Positions 7,256 to 15,541 of a stretch of DNA of 30,378 bases are shown piece by piece. The stretch spans positions 1 to 30,378 of IMG/VR virus record IMGVR_UViG_3300042691_003169; one strand, given 5' to 3'. Under the pieces are notes generated by a model. That model was not told where the DNA came from. It did not search any database and worked only from the letters and a program-made list of their open reading frames with translations. The stretch is from a virus. Made by a program: the position numbers and the translations under genes. How positions within the stretch are numbered: position 1 is the first letter of the stretch; each line of letters starts with the position of its first letter.

Positions 7256-8410
7256 ATGTCTGAGTTCATCAAAGCTCAAGCAGACGTTCGTTCAAACCTT
7301 ATCGCGCAGGTTCGAGAAGTTATCGACCTAGCCGAGCAGGAGAAGCGTGGACTATCTGCTGAAGATCTACAGAAGATCGACCGTCTAGAAGCAGATATTG
7401 CTTCAGCGGACTCTTCTATCGCTACCGCACAGAAGGTTGCTCAGCGTTCGGCTGAAGCGGCTGAAGCGGCGGCTTCGTTCGTCCCTACCGCTGAAACTTC
7501 GACTACCGACGCAGACACTTTGCGCTCGATCGCTCGCGGTGAAATGCGTGGAACTGAGTTCTCGCGTCGTGCGGCTCTAGTGCCTTCTGCCAACACCGTC
7601 GGTCAGTCTTTCTATGACCAAGTATTTCAGATTGCTACTTTGGTTGGTCCTATGCTTCAGACTTCAGAAGTTTTCAACACCACTTCTGGAGAGAACCTAG
7701 TTATCCCAACCGCTACCGCAATTTCTGGTTCAACCGCTACTGCGGCAGGATCGGCACTTGGCGAAAGCAACCCAACCTTCAGCTCAATTACTTTGGGCGC
7801 AACCAAGTTCGGCGCACTTGTTAGTGTCGCTAACGAGCTAGTCGCAGACGCAGGTTTCGACATCACCGCCTATATCGCACAGCAGTTGGGAACTTCACTC
7901 GGTATCGCTATGAACACCGAACTTACTACTGGAACTGCGGGTCTTGCGACTTCAGCAGGTTCGGTTGTTACTGGTGGCACAGGCGTAAGCGGTGTGGCTT
8001 CTTACGAGAACCTAATCGACTTGGTGTATGGAATTGCCGACGGCGCACGTGTGTTGCCGGGCTTGGGCTTCCAAATGTCTAAGTCAGGTATCGCGGCGGC
8101 TCGCAAGCTAAAGGACGGCGCAGGTAACTACATCTGGCTCGACAACGCAGTAAACGGTCAGCCAGCACAGTTGCTCGGTTACCCGGTTTACGAGAACCCA
8201 GCAGTTGCGGCAACTGGAACTGGCACAAAGTCAGTTCTGTTTGGACACCTACCTTCTTACAAGGTTCGCGTCGCAGGTGGAATCAGGATCGACCAGTCAA
8301 GCGATTACGCTTTCAACACAGACGTTACAACGTTCCGTGGCGTAGTTCGCGTCGGTGGTGGCTTGACCCACGCAACCCACGTAGGTTACTTCAAGGGTGG
8401 CGCAAGCTAA
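7256..8410 (+). CDS. Major capsid protein (HK97 fold)
   Basis: 384 aa. Residues 1-~75 are a charged, coiled-coil delta domain ('IAQVREVIDLAEQEKRGLS', 'DLQKIDRLEADIASADSSI') that acts as an internal scaffold and is normally removed by the prohead protease. The remainder matches the HK97-type capsid family (Phage_capsid), including 'LVIPTATAISGST', 'KFGALVSVANELVADAGFDI', 'SGIAAARKLKDGAGNYIW' and 'LLGYPVYENPAV'. The start has a good ribosome site, AAAGGA, 9 nt upstream. The gene stands alone between the terminator/RNA block and a second terminator, suiting a strongly expressed single gene. Confidence 0.95.
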   Translation: MSEFIKAQADVRSNLIAQVREVIDLAEQEKRGLSAEDLQKIDRLEADIASADSSIATAQKVAQRSAEAAEAAASFVPTAETSTTDADTLRSIARGEMRGTEFSRRAALVPSANTVGQSFYDQVFQIATLVGPMLQTSEVFNTTSGENLVIPTATAISGSTATAAGSALGESNPTFSSITLGATKFGALVSVANELVADAGFDITAYIAQQLGTSLGIAMNTELTTGTAGLATSAGSVVTGGTGVSGVASYENLIDLVYGIADGARVLPGLGFQMSKSGIAAARKLKDGAGNYIWLDNAVNGQPAQLLGYPVYENPAVAATGTGTKSVLFGHLPSYKVRVAGGIRIDQSSDYAFNTDVTTFRGVVRVGGGLTHATHVGYFKGGAS

Positions 8411-8439
8411 ACCTTAGAACCTAGTTCTAGACTGGTAGA

Positions 8440-8468
8440 CCCCGTAAGTGCGTAGGCTTGCGGGGTTT
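8440..8468 (+). terminator. Probable terminator after the capsid gene
   Basis: CCCCGTAAG (8440-8448) pairs with CTTGCGGGG (8457-8465) over 9 bp with one G-U, an 8-nt loop and a short TTT tail. A smaller 6-bp hairpin TAGAAC-CTA-GTTCTA precedes it at 8415-8429. The short T run makes it a weaker terminator than the one at 7015. Confidence 0.7.
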
Positions 8469-8494
8469 ACCTTTGCCCGATTCTCTGTTATGCT
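8466..8494 (+). promoter_or_regulatory. Candidate promoter
   Basis: TTTACC (8466-8471) and TATGCT (8489-8494) are 17 bp apart and each match 4 of 6 positions of the -35 and -10 consensus. The site directly follows the capsid terminator, where a promoter for the connector/tail operon would be expected. It is prediction only; the -35 overlaps the terminator T tract. Confidence 0.4.
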
Positions 8495-8527
8495 CTAAGA
8501 GTCCGATCCCCCTATTCTCGGATACAG

Positions 8528-8574
8528 GAAACCCCGTTTACTCAGGTGAGCGGGGTTTCTGCTATTCTCTGGGT
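8528..8574 (+). promoter_or_regulatory. Stem-loop and -10 box directly before the glycosyltransferase
   Basis: GAAACCCCG (8528-8536) pairs perfectly with CGGGGTTTC (8551-8559), with an inner CTC-AGGT-GAG hairpin at 8541-8550. It is terminator-like, but its T run is only three bases and part of the stem. TATTCT at 8563-8568 lies exactly 6 nt before the ATG at 8575, so a transcript starting there would be leaderless; there is no Shine-Dalgarno at a useful distance (GGG is 1 nt from ATG). No good -35 is seen 16-18 bp upstream. Confidence 0.5.
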
Positions 8575-9771
8575 ATGAGTAAACCTACGCACAAACTAAA
8601 GGGGACGGTCAGCGTCTATTCCAATTCGCCCGGACAACCGACCGGGTATGGAGTCCAAGCCGAGCTTCTGATAAACGGTATGAAGCGGGCGGGGCTAGAC
8701 GTAGCCGCCCTATCGAACTACGGGCTTGAAGGCAACCGATCGACCTACAGAACGCCTTATGGAGATATCCCGCATTACGCTCGCGGCAACGACCCTTATT
8801 CGAACGACGTAGCCCCTATGAATCACGCTCATTGGGTATCGCAGAATAAAGAGCAACCTGAGCTACTTATCGGGCTTTACGACTGCTGGGTTATCAAGGG
8901 CAAAGGCTGGGATAAACACCCCGTCGCTTGGTGGACTCCACTCGATCACGTAACTATGCCCCCAGCGGTCGAAGCGTTCCTAAAGAAAGAGAACGTAACC
9001 CCTATCGCTATGAGTCCCTTCGGCGTTCGCCAAATGGAGTCGAAGGGTATCGAGTGCGAGTATGTCCCGCACGTTGTAGACACTAAGGTTTTCAAACCGA
9101 CCGCAACGATCGGCGGGCAACCGGGTCGAGAGTATCTAGGCGTAAAAGACGAGTTCGTTGTCGGTATGAACGCCGCGAATAAAGCTTCGGGACTTATCCA
9201 CCGTAAAGCCTTTAGTGAGAACCTGCTCGCTTTCTCGATCTTCAGACAAACTCACCCGGACGCAGTTCTTTATCTTCACACCGACCCGCTGGGTTCGGCG
9301 GGCGGTTGGAATCTTATTACTATGGCTCAGGCTTTCGGTATCCCGAAGGAAGCGGTTATCTTTCCGCCGTTTATCGAATACAAATACGGTATGTCGAATA
9401 GGGACTTGGCGGGGCTTTATTCCGCTATGGACGTTCTTCTTGCCCCTTCGTTCGGTGAAGGGTTCGGAGTGCCACAGGTGGAAGCACAGGCGGCGGGGAC
9501 TAGGGTTATCGGCTCTAACTGGGCGGCGACCCCCGATCTAGTTTCTGAAGCTTCTTGGCTTGTCGAAGGGCAACCGACTTGGGACGCGTCGCAAGCGTCG
9601 TTCTGGCAAGTTCCGCTAGTCCCGTCTATCGTTGCCGCTCTTGAAGAAGCGTATAAAGCCGAGCGTGGAGTTTGTAGAACTTCGGTCGAGTTCGCTAAAC
9701 AGTTCGACGTAGAAACGGTCTGGCAAAATAACTGGCTTCCGACGCTAACAAAATTGCTCAAACAGGCTTGA
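8575..9771 (+). CDS. Glycosyltransferase, GT4-like (GT-B fold)
   Basis: 398 aa from ATG 8575; an upstream in-frame start at 8458 would run through two hairpins and is rejected. The N-terminal half has the donor/acceptor entry motif 'SPGQPTGYGVQAELL'. The C-terminal half has the GT4 signature 'APSFGEGFGVPQVEAQAAG' with the two glutamates 7 residues apart (E-x7-E), and 'AMDVLLAPS'. No signal or membrane segment is visible, so it is cytoplasmic. Lying between the capsid and connector genes, it could glycosylate virion proteins, or alternatively modify the host surface or DNA. The substrate cannot be read from the sequence. Confidence 0.85.
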   Translation: MSKPTHKLKGTVSVYSNSPGQPTGYGVQAELLINGMKRAGLDVAALSNYGLEGNRSTYRTPYGDIPHYARGNDPYSNDVAPMNHAHWVSQNKEQPELLIGLYDCWVIKGKGWDKHPVAWWTPLDHVTMPPAVEAFLKKENVTPIAMSPFGVRQMESKGIECEYVPHVVDTKVFKPTATIGGQPGREYLGVKDEFVVGMNAANKASGLIHRKAFSENLLAFSIFRQTHPDAVLYLHTDPLGSAGGWNLITMAQAFGIPKEAVIFPPFIEYKYGMSNRDLAGLYSAMDVLLAPSFGEGFGVPQVEAQAAGTRVIGSNWAATPDLVSEASWLVEGQPTWDASQASFWQVPLVPSIVAALEEAYKAERGVCRTSVEFAKQFDVETVWQNNWLPTLTKLLKQA

Positions 9772-9773
9772 GA

Positions 9774-9785
9774 TAGAATTAGGGT
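9774..9785 (+). promoter_or_regulatory. -10 box placed for a leaderless start
   Basis: TAGAAT at 9774-9779 fits TANNNT and is followed after 6 nt by the ATG at 9786. The only GGG is 1 nt from the start codon, too close for a Shine-Dalgarno. The arrangement copies that at 8563-8575. No strong -35 is seen. Confidence 0.4.
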
Positions 9786-10385
9786 ATGGCAATAACTAAC
9801 GGATATGCGACTCTCGCAGAAGTAAAAGCCGCCCTTCGTATCGGAGATAATCTCGACGATTCTCTGCTCGAAATGGCGATCGAGTCGGCTTCACGTCTAC
9901 TAGATAGTTATACCGCCCGAAGCTTCTACGTTGCTGGGACTGCGGTTCGATACTTCACCGCGACTAGCGACTTTCTTACTAACCTAGACGACGCTATCGC
10001 TATTACGCAGGTCGCTACGGACGCTTCAGCGGACGGCACATACGACGTAATCTGGCAAGCGGACGACTTCCAACTCGAACCGCTAAACGGGCGTATAGAC
10101 GGGCTTGTAGTGCCTTACAACGCCATTAGAGCGATAGGCGACTACACCTTCCCTATCTGGGGTGAAGAAGCCTTAGTAAAGGTTACGGGTAACTGGGGCT
10201 GGGCTTCAGTCCCTATTGCTATCAAGCAAGCGACGATTATTCAGTCGAGCCGTATTTTCAAACGTCTAGATAGTCCGCTTGGGGTGCTTTCGTCGCCCGA
10301 TCTCGGCTTTATTCGCGTGGGCGCAAGAATCGACCCGGACGTTGCTCAGTTGGTAGACCCTTATAGGATCGTGAAGTTCGCCTAA
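9786..10385 (+). CDS. Head-tail connector/adaptor (gp6-like)
   Basis: 199 aa. The opening 'NGYATLAEVKAALRI-GDNLDDSLLEMAIESASRLLDSYTAR' pattern is typical of the Phage_connect_1/gp6-like adaptor family, with an N-terminal helical bundle followed by beta strands and a helical C-terminus. It sits after the capsid region and before the tail terminator, the expected slot of the ring that docks under the portal. The stop overlaps the next ATG (TAATG). Confidence 0.85.
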   Translation: MAITNGYATLAEVKAALRIGDNLDDSLLEMAIESASRLLDSYTARSFYVAGTAVRYFTATSDFLTNLDDAIAITQVATDASADGTYDVIWQADDFQLEPLNGRIDGLVVPYNAIRAIGDYTFPIWGEEALVKVTGNWGWASVPIAIKQATIIQSSRIFKRLDSPLGVLSSPDLGFIRVGARIDPDVAQLVDPYRIVKFA

Positions 10386-10789
10386 TGGCTTCGATTACCG
10401 CTATTCGTTCGGGGCTTGCTACTAACCTTTTGACCGCTAACGTTCGTAGCTCAGGAACTCTTCCAGCCCTAGTAAACCCGCCCTTTGCCCTAGTCGCCCC
10501 TGCGGGCGTAACTTATCACCGGGCTTTCAATAACTCTCTGAGCGAATACTCGTTCACGATCACTCTCATAGTGGGTCAAGCGTCGGAGAGAAACGCACAG
10601 AACGCAATAGACCTATACTGCTCTTCTACGGGAACTTCGTCTATCAGACGTGCGATAGAATCAGATAAGACTCTCGGTGGCGTGGCTTACGACACCGTGG
10701 TTACCGATATGAGAAACTACGGCTCGACAGTTATCGGTGAAACAACATATCTGGCGGCAGAGTTTAACGTTGTCGTTCAGGCTGACTAA
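10385..10789 (+). CDS. Head closure or tail terminator protein
   Basis: 134 aa, an alpha/beta protein opening 'SITAIRSGLATNLLTA' and with a 'YSFTITLIVGQASERNAQNAIDLY' core, as in minor tail/tail terminator proteins that cap the tail tube next to the connector in actinophages. Assignment rests on gene order and this fold pattern rather than on a sharp motif. It begins on the connector stop and ends 12 nt before the tail tube gene. Confidence 0.65.
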   Translation: MASITAIRSGLATNLLTANVRSSGTLPALVNPPFALVAPAGVTYHRAFNNSLSEYSFTITLIVGQASERNAQNAIDLYCSSTGTSSIRRAIESDKTLGGVAYDTVVTDMRNYGSTVIGETTYLAAEFNVVVQAD

Positions 10790-10801
10790 AAGGAAATAAT
10801 A

Positions 10802-11212
10802 ATGCCAAAAGTAGTAGTAACATCAAGATTCGTCAGTCTAAACGGAACTGACCTATCATCAAGCTTGGCGGGGGCTTCACTCGAAATCACCGTCGAAGAG
10901 ATCGACAAGACTTCACTCGGTTCGCAGGGCTGGAGAGAAGTTGCCGCAGGTCTAAAGAGTGGTTCGCTAACTCTAAACTTCCAGCAGGACTTCGGCGCAG
11001 GTTCAGTAGACGCGACTCTATTCCCGCTCTTGGGAACTGAAGGAACTGTCGTTATTCGTCCGGGTTCTGGAACTGTATCGGCAAGCAACCCCGCGTATAG
11101 TGCCACCGTGCTAATCTCGCAATATATGCCAATCACGGGAGCAGTCGGCGACCTTCAGACCTTCGACGTAACTTTCCCAACCGTTGGCGCAATCACCCGC
11201 GCAACCGCCTAA
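10802..11212 (+). CDS. Major tail (tube) protein
   Basis: 136 aa, all-beta: 'FVSLNGTDLSSSLAGASLEI', 'GSLTLNFQQDFGAGSVDATL', 'QYMPITGAVGDLQTFDVTFP'. This matches the compact tail tube subunits of small actinophages. The start has a strong ribosome site, AAAAGGAA, suiting a highly made structural protein. It lies directly upstream of the frameshifting tail assembly chaperone, which is the conserved order for siphoviruses. Confidence 0.85.
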   Translation: MPKVVVTSRFVSLNGTDLSSSLAGASLEITVEEIDKTSLGSQGWREVAAGLKSGSLTLNFQQDFGAGSVDATLFPLLGTEGTVVIRPGSGTVSASNPAYSATVLISQYMPITGAVGDLQTFDVTFPTVGAITRATA

Positions 11213-11227
11213 ACAAAGGAATAGAAA

Positions 11228-11482
11228 TTGAGAATAACCCTACGCGTTACTTTTCTAAACGGAGAAGTTAAAGAAGTTATCTGCTCTGCTAGTGATCTAG
11301 TGAAGTTCGAAAATCACTTCAACTTGTCTATCGGGAAACTAGAGCAAGACCTAAAGATTAGTTATCTACTCTTCTTGGTTCACGCTTCGGAAACCCGGAC
11401 GAAAGCAACTACTCTCGACTTCGATACTTGGGTTGATACGGTCGCTACGGTCGGCGCAAGCGAGGAACTCGACCCAAAATAA
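11228..11482 (+). CDS. Tail assembly chaperone, short form
   Basis: 84 aa from a TTG start, with AGGA 8 nt upstream. It is a small acidic-ended protein occupying the lambda gpG position between tail tube and tape measure. The final codons contain the slippery heptamer C CCA AAA (11473-11479) immediately before the TAA, so most ribosomes stop here and a fraction shift to make the longer form. Confidence 0.8.
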   Translation: MRITLRVTFLNGEVKEVICSASDLVKFENHFNLSIGKLEQDLKISYLLFLVHASETRTKATTLDFDTWVDTVATVGASEELDPK

Positions 11483-11637
11483 CGGGTCTAGGCGACGATA
11501 GTTCGCATTGGTATATTGCCAGCCTAGCTTGCGAAACGGGTATCGCCCCTAACGTTCTTCTTCAGCAGTCGGACAGAATGCTTTGGACTATGGGGCGATA
11601 CCTTATTTGGAGAGCTAACGAAATGAATAAACGCTAA
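11228..11637 (+). CDS. Tail assembly chaperone, -1 frameshift product (G-T type)
   Basis: A -1 slip at CCCAAAA (11473-11479) moves translation past the TAA at 11480 into an open frame up to the TAA at 11635-11637, giving 136 aa in total (join 11228-11479, 11479-11637). The extension reads 'GLGDDSSHWYIASLACETG', then '...LLQQSDRMLWTMGRYLIWRA', the usual look of the second chaperone domain. The extension has no start codon of its own before the middle of the frame. Its stop overlaps the next ATG. The long form is expected to help assemble tail tube subunits around the tape measure. Confidence 0.85.
11473..11527 (+). other. Programmed -1 ribosomal frameshift site
   Basis: The heptamer C CCA AAA at 11473-11479 fits X XXY YYZ in the zero frame. 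Downstream, CTAGGC (11488-11493) can pair with GCCTAG (11522-11527), a 6-bp stem starting 8 nt after the slip site, a typical distance for a stimulator. The location, at the end of the short tail chaperone, is where such signals occur in siphoviruses. Confidence 0.85.
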
Positions 11638-12128
11638 TGGCAGATATTATCTACTCGAATATTCGTGAGCTAAATCGTCGCCTAGATATGATCGACGTGA
11701 AGTTGAAGCGTCAGTTACAGGCGGAAGCAAAGAAACCTGCGAAGGTTATTCAAGCCGCTATCGTTGCCGCTATTCCTAATTCTGCCCCGCTTCGTGGTAT
11801 GAATCACAGGGGGCGAACTTCGTGGAATTACTCCGAAGATTACAAGGGCAAGATTATCAAGCCGAAGTCGGTTTCGGTGAACTTCAAGTCGGGCGGTTCA
11901 AAACGTGCGGCGATTACTTCATTAGTAAAGGTTCAAGCTAACTCTGCGATCGTTTCAATTATCGACACCGCAGGGGTCGCTCGAAGCCCGCAGGGAACTT
12001 TATTTATTCGTGCGCTAGGTGGCAGACCTTCTCGCTATGTCTGGCCAGCAGTTGAGCGTAAACTGCCCGCTGTCGAAGCAGAAGTTAGAATGGTCTTAGA
12101 TAGATACACAAAAATGGTTAGAGTCTAG
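11637..12128 (+). CDS. Tail protein, possibly HK97 gp10-like
   Basis: 163 aa. It starts with a helix-rich region ('ELNRRLDMIDVKLKRQLQAEAKK') followed by basic strands and ends in a helical segment ('VWPAVERKLPAVEAEVRMVL'), reminiscent of gp10-like tail completion proteins that have a 'pal-R-pal' tail end. It lies between the frameshifting chaperone and the tape measure, an unusual place for gp10-like proteins, so a minor tail or chaperone role is an alternative. TAATG coupling joins it to the chaperone. Confidence 0.55.
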   Translation: MADIIYSNIRELNRRLDMIDVKLKRQLQAEAKKPAKVIQAAIVAAIPNSAPLRGMNHRGRTSWNYSEDYKGKIIKPKSVSVNFKSGGSKRAAITSLVKVQANSAIVSIIDTAGVARSPQGTLFIRALGGRPSRYVWPAVERKLPAVEAEVRMVLDRYTKMVRV

Positions 12129-12139
12129 GAGATTACTAA

Positions 12140-14299
12140 ATGGCTGTTATAGTCCCTATTCTCGCAAAACTCGATCCTAAAGGTTTCAACGACGCTAAGA
12201 AAAGTTTTGGAAATCTTAGCGGCAGTATCAAGAAGTCGTTAGCGGGTATCGGTGTCGGTCTAGGTTTAGCCGCTCTTACTAATCAACTAAAAGCCGCTGG
12301 TAAAGCCGCCGCTCAGGACGCAAAATCTCAGGGACTTCTAGCTCTTGCCCTTAGAAATACAGTCGGGGCGACTAATGAGCAGATCGCCGCAGTCGAAACT
12401 CAGATAACTAAGTTTCAGAATCTTTCGTCGATCGCCGACGACAATATTCGCCCGGCTTTCTCTCGCTTGGTGGTTGCTACTGGGGATATCACTACTGCGA
12501 CCGGGCTTATGTCGCTTGCTCTTGACGTTTCAGCGGGAACGGGTAAAGACCTAAACGCAGTAAGTTCTGCCCTTGCCAAAGCTCACGGCGGGCAAGCGAC
12601 CGCACTAAATAGGCTAGTTCCGGGAATCGCCGACGTTACCGACAAAATGGCTTTCCTTCAGGAAACCTACGACGGGGCGGCGGAAGCGGCGGCAGACCTA
12701 GACCCTTATCAGCGTCTAAGCCTAATCTTCGGCGATCTTCAAGAGCAAATCGGTATGGCACTTCTGCCTTATCTGAATCAGTTTGCCGACTGGCTTTCTT
12801 CTCCGCTTGGTCAAGAGCAACTAAAACTTATTGCTAGGGCTTTTGCTGAGATTGTAACTTCGGTCGCTTCTATGGTTACTTGGCTTGGTAACAATAGTTG
12901 GATTGTAAAGACTATTGCTGGTCTTGCGGCTATGGCTAAAGCTTGGGTCGTAATCTTCAACATTACTAAAGCAATTTATGGGGCGCAGAAGGCTATTGCC
13001 CTAACCCAGTTTGTTATCAAGGGTGCGGAATCGGGTAAGGGCTGGGCGGCTATCGCTACGGCGGCGGCGGCTCTTGCCGCAGGTATCGGAACTTTCGTTG
13101 CTCTCGATCTAATGATCGGAAGCATTAGTAGCAACATCAAGAACATTGAAGAAACAACTACCGACCTAAAAGTTCCCGAAATACCGGGTCTAGATCCCGC
13201 AACTAAGGGAACTAAAGCTCTTACTGCGGCACAGAAAGCGGCGGCTGAAAGCGCAAAGAAACTTGCCGCTGAAACTAAAGCGGTAGCAGAAGCCCTAGCA
13301 AAAGAGCAAGAAGCCCTTGCTAACTTCGTAAAAGAACTAAACGGTCTAACGACTGCGGTTCAACCCCTAATAAAGTTAGGGCGTGAAATTGGCGAGTTCG
13401 AGCAAGCGACGGTCGATAGTTTCGACGCAATCGCCGAGTCGATCGAGCAGGGCGTAGCGAATAAAACGATTATCGCTAGAGCCGGGAAGAACCTTCTCGA
13501 CTATGTTGCGACCGAACGTAAAGCTCTTACCGCTATCGCCCAGCAACGCGACGAACTTGCTTCTAAGCGTGGACTTGCCGAAGCCCTAATCGGGGACGTA
13601 AAGGCGGCGGTCGTCGGTTTCGCTACGATCACCGATCTAGTAAATAAAGAAACCGGGAATCTAACTAGCAACTTTGCGGACGTAGTTTCTAAGACTAAGG
13701 CGTTCGCTTCTCAGTTGAAGCAGTTGCGAGAACTCGGTCTAGACAAGAATCTTTACAAGCAAATCGTGGACGCGGGTATCGAAGCGGGCGGGGCTACGGC
13801 GGCAGAGATTATCGCTGGCGGGGCTGGGACGGTTAGCGAACTAAATAACCTATTCTCCGAGCTTGAACGGGCTGGGGTGGCTATCGCCGAAGATACCGCT
13901 CTAGTTATGTATAACAACGGCGTAGAAGTCGCTGGCGGGCTTGTAGCGGGTCTTATGAGTCAGGAACAGGCTCTAGTCGAAGCGGCTCAGACTCTAGCGG
14001 ACGCGTTTACTAGAACCTTTAACTCTATGATTACCGATCTAAAAGTCCCGTCGCAGGAAGTCGAGCAGATAACTTTGAGTATCGCCGATATCGCCGCAGG
14101 TAATACTGGTTTAGCGGGGGCTAATAGCGGCGTAAGTCGCGGGCTGGCTAACCGCTACCTTAGCGCAACGGGCGGTCAAGGGGCGCAAACTATTACCATT
14201 ACCGTAAACGCTGGGCTTGGAACGAACGGTAAAGCCGTCGGTCAAGCAATTCAAGCCGAGCTAAACAAATACAACCGTTCGAACTTTGCGAGTGTCTAA
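12140..14299 (+). CDS. Tape measure protein
   Basis: 719 aa, the largest protein of the window. It is alanine-rich and mostly helical, opening 'MAVIVPILAKLDPKGFNDAKKSFG', with hydrophobic membrane-like segments at about 254-276 and 301-325, a long charged coiled coil around 355-410, and 'GVEVAGGLVAGLMSQEQAL' and a conserved-looking 'ITITVNAGLG' near the C-terminus. It sets tail length and is thought to help DNA cross the cell envelope. A good ribosome site (TAGGAG) precedes it. Its length implies a short siphovirus tail. Confidence 0.9.
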   Translation: MAVIVPILAKLDPKGFNDAKKSFGNLSGSIKKSLAGIGVGLGLAALTNQLKAAGKAAAQDAKSQGLLALALRNTVGATNEQIAAVETQITKFQNLSSIADDNIRPAFSRLVVATGDITTATGLMSLALDVSAGTGKDLNAVSSALAKAHGGQATALNRLVPGIADVTDKMAFLQETYDGAAEAAADLDPYQRLSLIFGDLQEQIGMALLPYLNQFADWLSSPLGQEQLKLIARAFAEIVTSVASMVTWLGNNSWIVKTIAGLAAMAKAWVVIFNITKAIYGAQKAIALTQFVIKGAESGKGWAAIATAAAALAAGIGTFVALDLMIGSISSNIKNIEETTTDLKVPEIPGLDPATKGTKALTAAQKAAAESAKKLAAETKAVAEALAKEQEALANFVKELNGLTTAVQPLIKLGREIGEFEQATVDSFDAIAESIEQGVANKTIIARAGKNLLDYVATERKALTAIAQQRDELASKRGLAEALIGDVKAAVVGFATITDLVNKETGNLTSNFADVVSKTKAFASQLKQLRELGLDKNLYKQIVDAGIEAGGATAAEIIAGGAGTVSELNNLFSELERAGVAIAEDTALVMYNNGVEVAGGLVAGLMSQEQALVEAAQTLADAFTRTFNSMITDLKVPSQEVEQITLSIADIAAGNTGLAGANSGVSRGLANRYLSATGGQGAQTITITVNAGLGTNGKAVGQAIQAELNKYNRSNFASV

Positions 14300-15531
14300 T
14301 GCCGACCGAGTTAGTTGAGATCGGCTTCGACCTTCGGGGTGCGGGTGGACCATTTCTTGTTTTAGACGACCCTATCGCTGGTCAGTTGGACGACCCGGAC
14401 TGGGTTCTTGGCGGAACTATCTTTATCGACATAACGGACGACGTTACTAACTTTACGATTAGGCGTGGTAAGTCGAACGATATCGCTAACTTCAGTTCGG
14501 GCGAATCGGTAGTCGAACTGAATAACCGTCTACGCTATTACGACCCTACTTACGAAGCTTCACCTTATTACGGAAACATTATTCCTAAACGTCAGGTTCG
14601 TATCTCGACTAACGGTATTATTCAGTATTTCGGTTCGGTGGACGACTGGAACTTGGCTTACCAGCCGAACGGCGACGCGGTTGCTAACTTCGTTACTTCG
14701 GACGGTTTCGCAGACTTGGCTAATACGACTATTACGGCGGGGACTTCTACGCCGCAGTTCTCAGGGGCTAGAGTGAACGCGGTTCTTGACGACCCTACGG
14801 TTGGCTGGTCGCCCGATAACCGCAACATAGATACGGGTTCGGCTTATCTTGGGGCGGACGTGATCGCCGCCGATACAAACGCTCTAGCCTATATTCATAA
14901 GGTCGAGCAGTCTGAGCTTGGTCGGTTCTTTATCGCTAAGGACGGTAAAGCGACTTTCCAAGATCGAACCGTTGCCCCTTCTTCGGTTGGTCTAATCGAG
15001 TTGTCTAATACCGGGACAGGTATCCCTTATCAAGACTTGACGGTTATGTATGGGTCGGAAGATTTGGCTAATGAGATCGTGCTTACTTCGGCTATTACTT
15101 CGACTACGGTTGTCGCTAACGATACGGACTCGCAGAACGCTTACGGTATTTACAACCTAACTCTTAGCGACCTTCTGCTAAATGACGACACTCAACTTAC
15201 CGACACCGCCCTTTTCTTAGCTTCGAAATACTCGCAACCGCAGTATCGGTTCGACTCGCTTAACGTTCGCCTAAATAGTTTGACGACCGGGCAACAGAAT
15301 CAGATTCTCGGACTCGAACTCGGTTCGGTCGTAAAGGTTACGTTCCTACCGTCGAACCTACCCCCAGCGATCGTTCGCTACGCAGAGATTATCCGTATCG
15401 GGCATAGCGTAGATATTGCGGGCGAACATACGGTCAATTTCGGTCTGGCGACCGTCGATCTAACTTACCTAGTTTTGGACGACCCTGTATTTGGTATGCT
15501 AGATACTAATAGCAACGTTCTAGGTTTCTAA
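14299..15531 (+). CDS. Minor tail protein (distal tail/baseplate)
   Basis: 410 aa, beta-rich. The section 'FTIRRGKSNDIANFSSGES-VVELNN-RLRYYDP' is typical of minor tail proteins that follow the tape measure in actinophages and form the tail tip. A near-repeated phrase ('FLVLDDPIAGQLDDPDW' at the start, 'YLVLDDPVFGMLDTNSN' at the end) brackets the protein. The start overlaps the tape measure stop (TAATG). Baseplate hub or Dit-like function is inferred from order. Confidence 0.75.
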   Translation: MPTELVEIGFDLRGAGGPFLVLDDPIAGQLDDPDWVLGGTIFIDITDDVTNFTIRRGKSNDIANFSSGESVVELNNRLRYYDPTYEASPYYGNIIPKRQVRISTNGIIQYFGSVDDWNLAYQPNGDAVANFVTSDGFADLANTTITAGTSTPQFSGARVNAVLDDPTVGWSPDNRNIDTGSAYLGADVIAADTNALAYIHKVEQSELGRFFIAKDGKATFQDRTVAPSSVGLIELSNTGTGIPYQDLTVMYGSEDLANEIVLTSAITSTTVVANDTDSQNAYGIYNLTLSDLLLNDDTQLTDTALFLASKYSQPQYRFDSLNVRLNSLTTGQQNQILGLELGSVVKVTFLPSNLPPAIVRYAEIIRIGHSVDIAGEHTVNFGLATVDLTYLVLDDPVFGMLDTNSNVLGF

Positions 15532-15541
15532 GGAGTCCCAA

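Noticed and set aside
8458-8574. N-terminal extension of the glycosyltransferase
   Set aside because: The extension would be translated through two hairpins and a candidate promoter, has no family resemblance and no ribosome site; ATG 8575 begins the recognisable domain.
9417-9761. Minus-strand frame opposite the glycosyltransferase
   Set aside because: Entirely inside a gene with clear GT4 motifs on the plus strand; low-complexity composition and no start signal.
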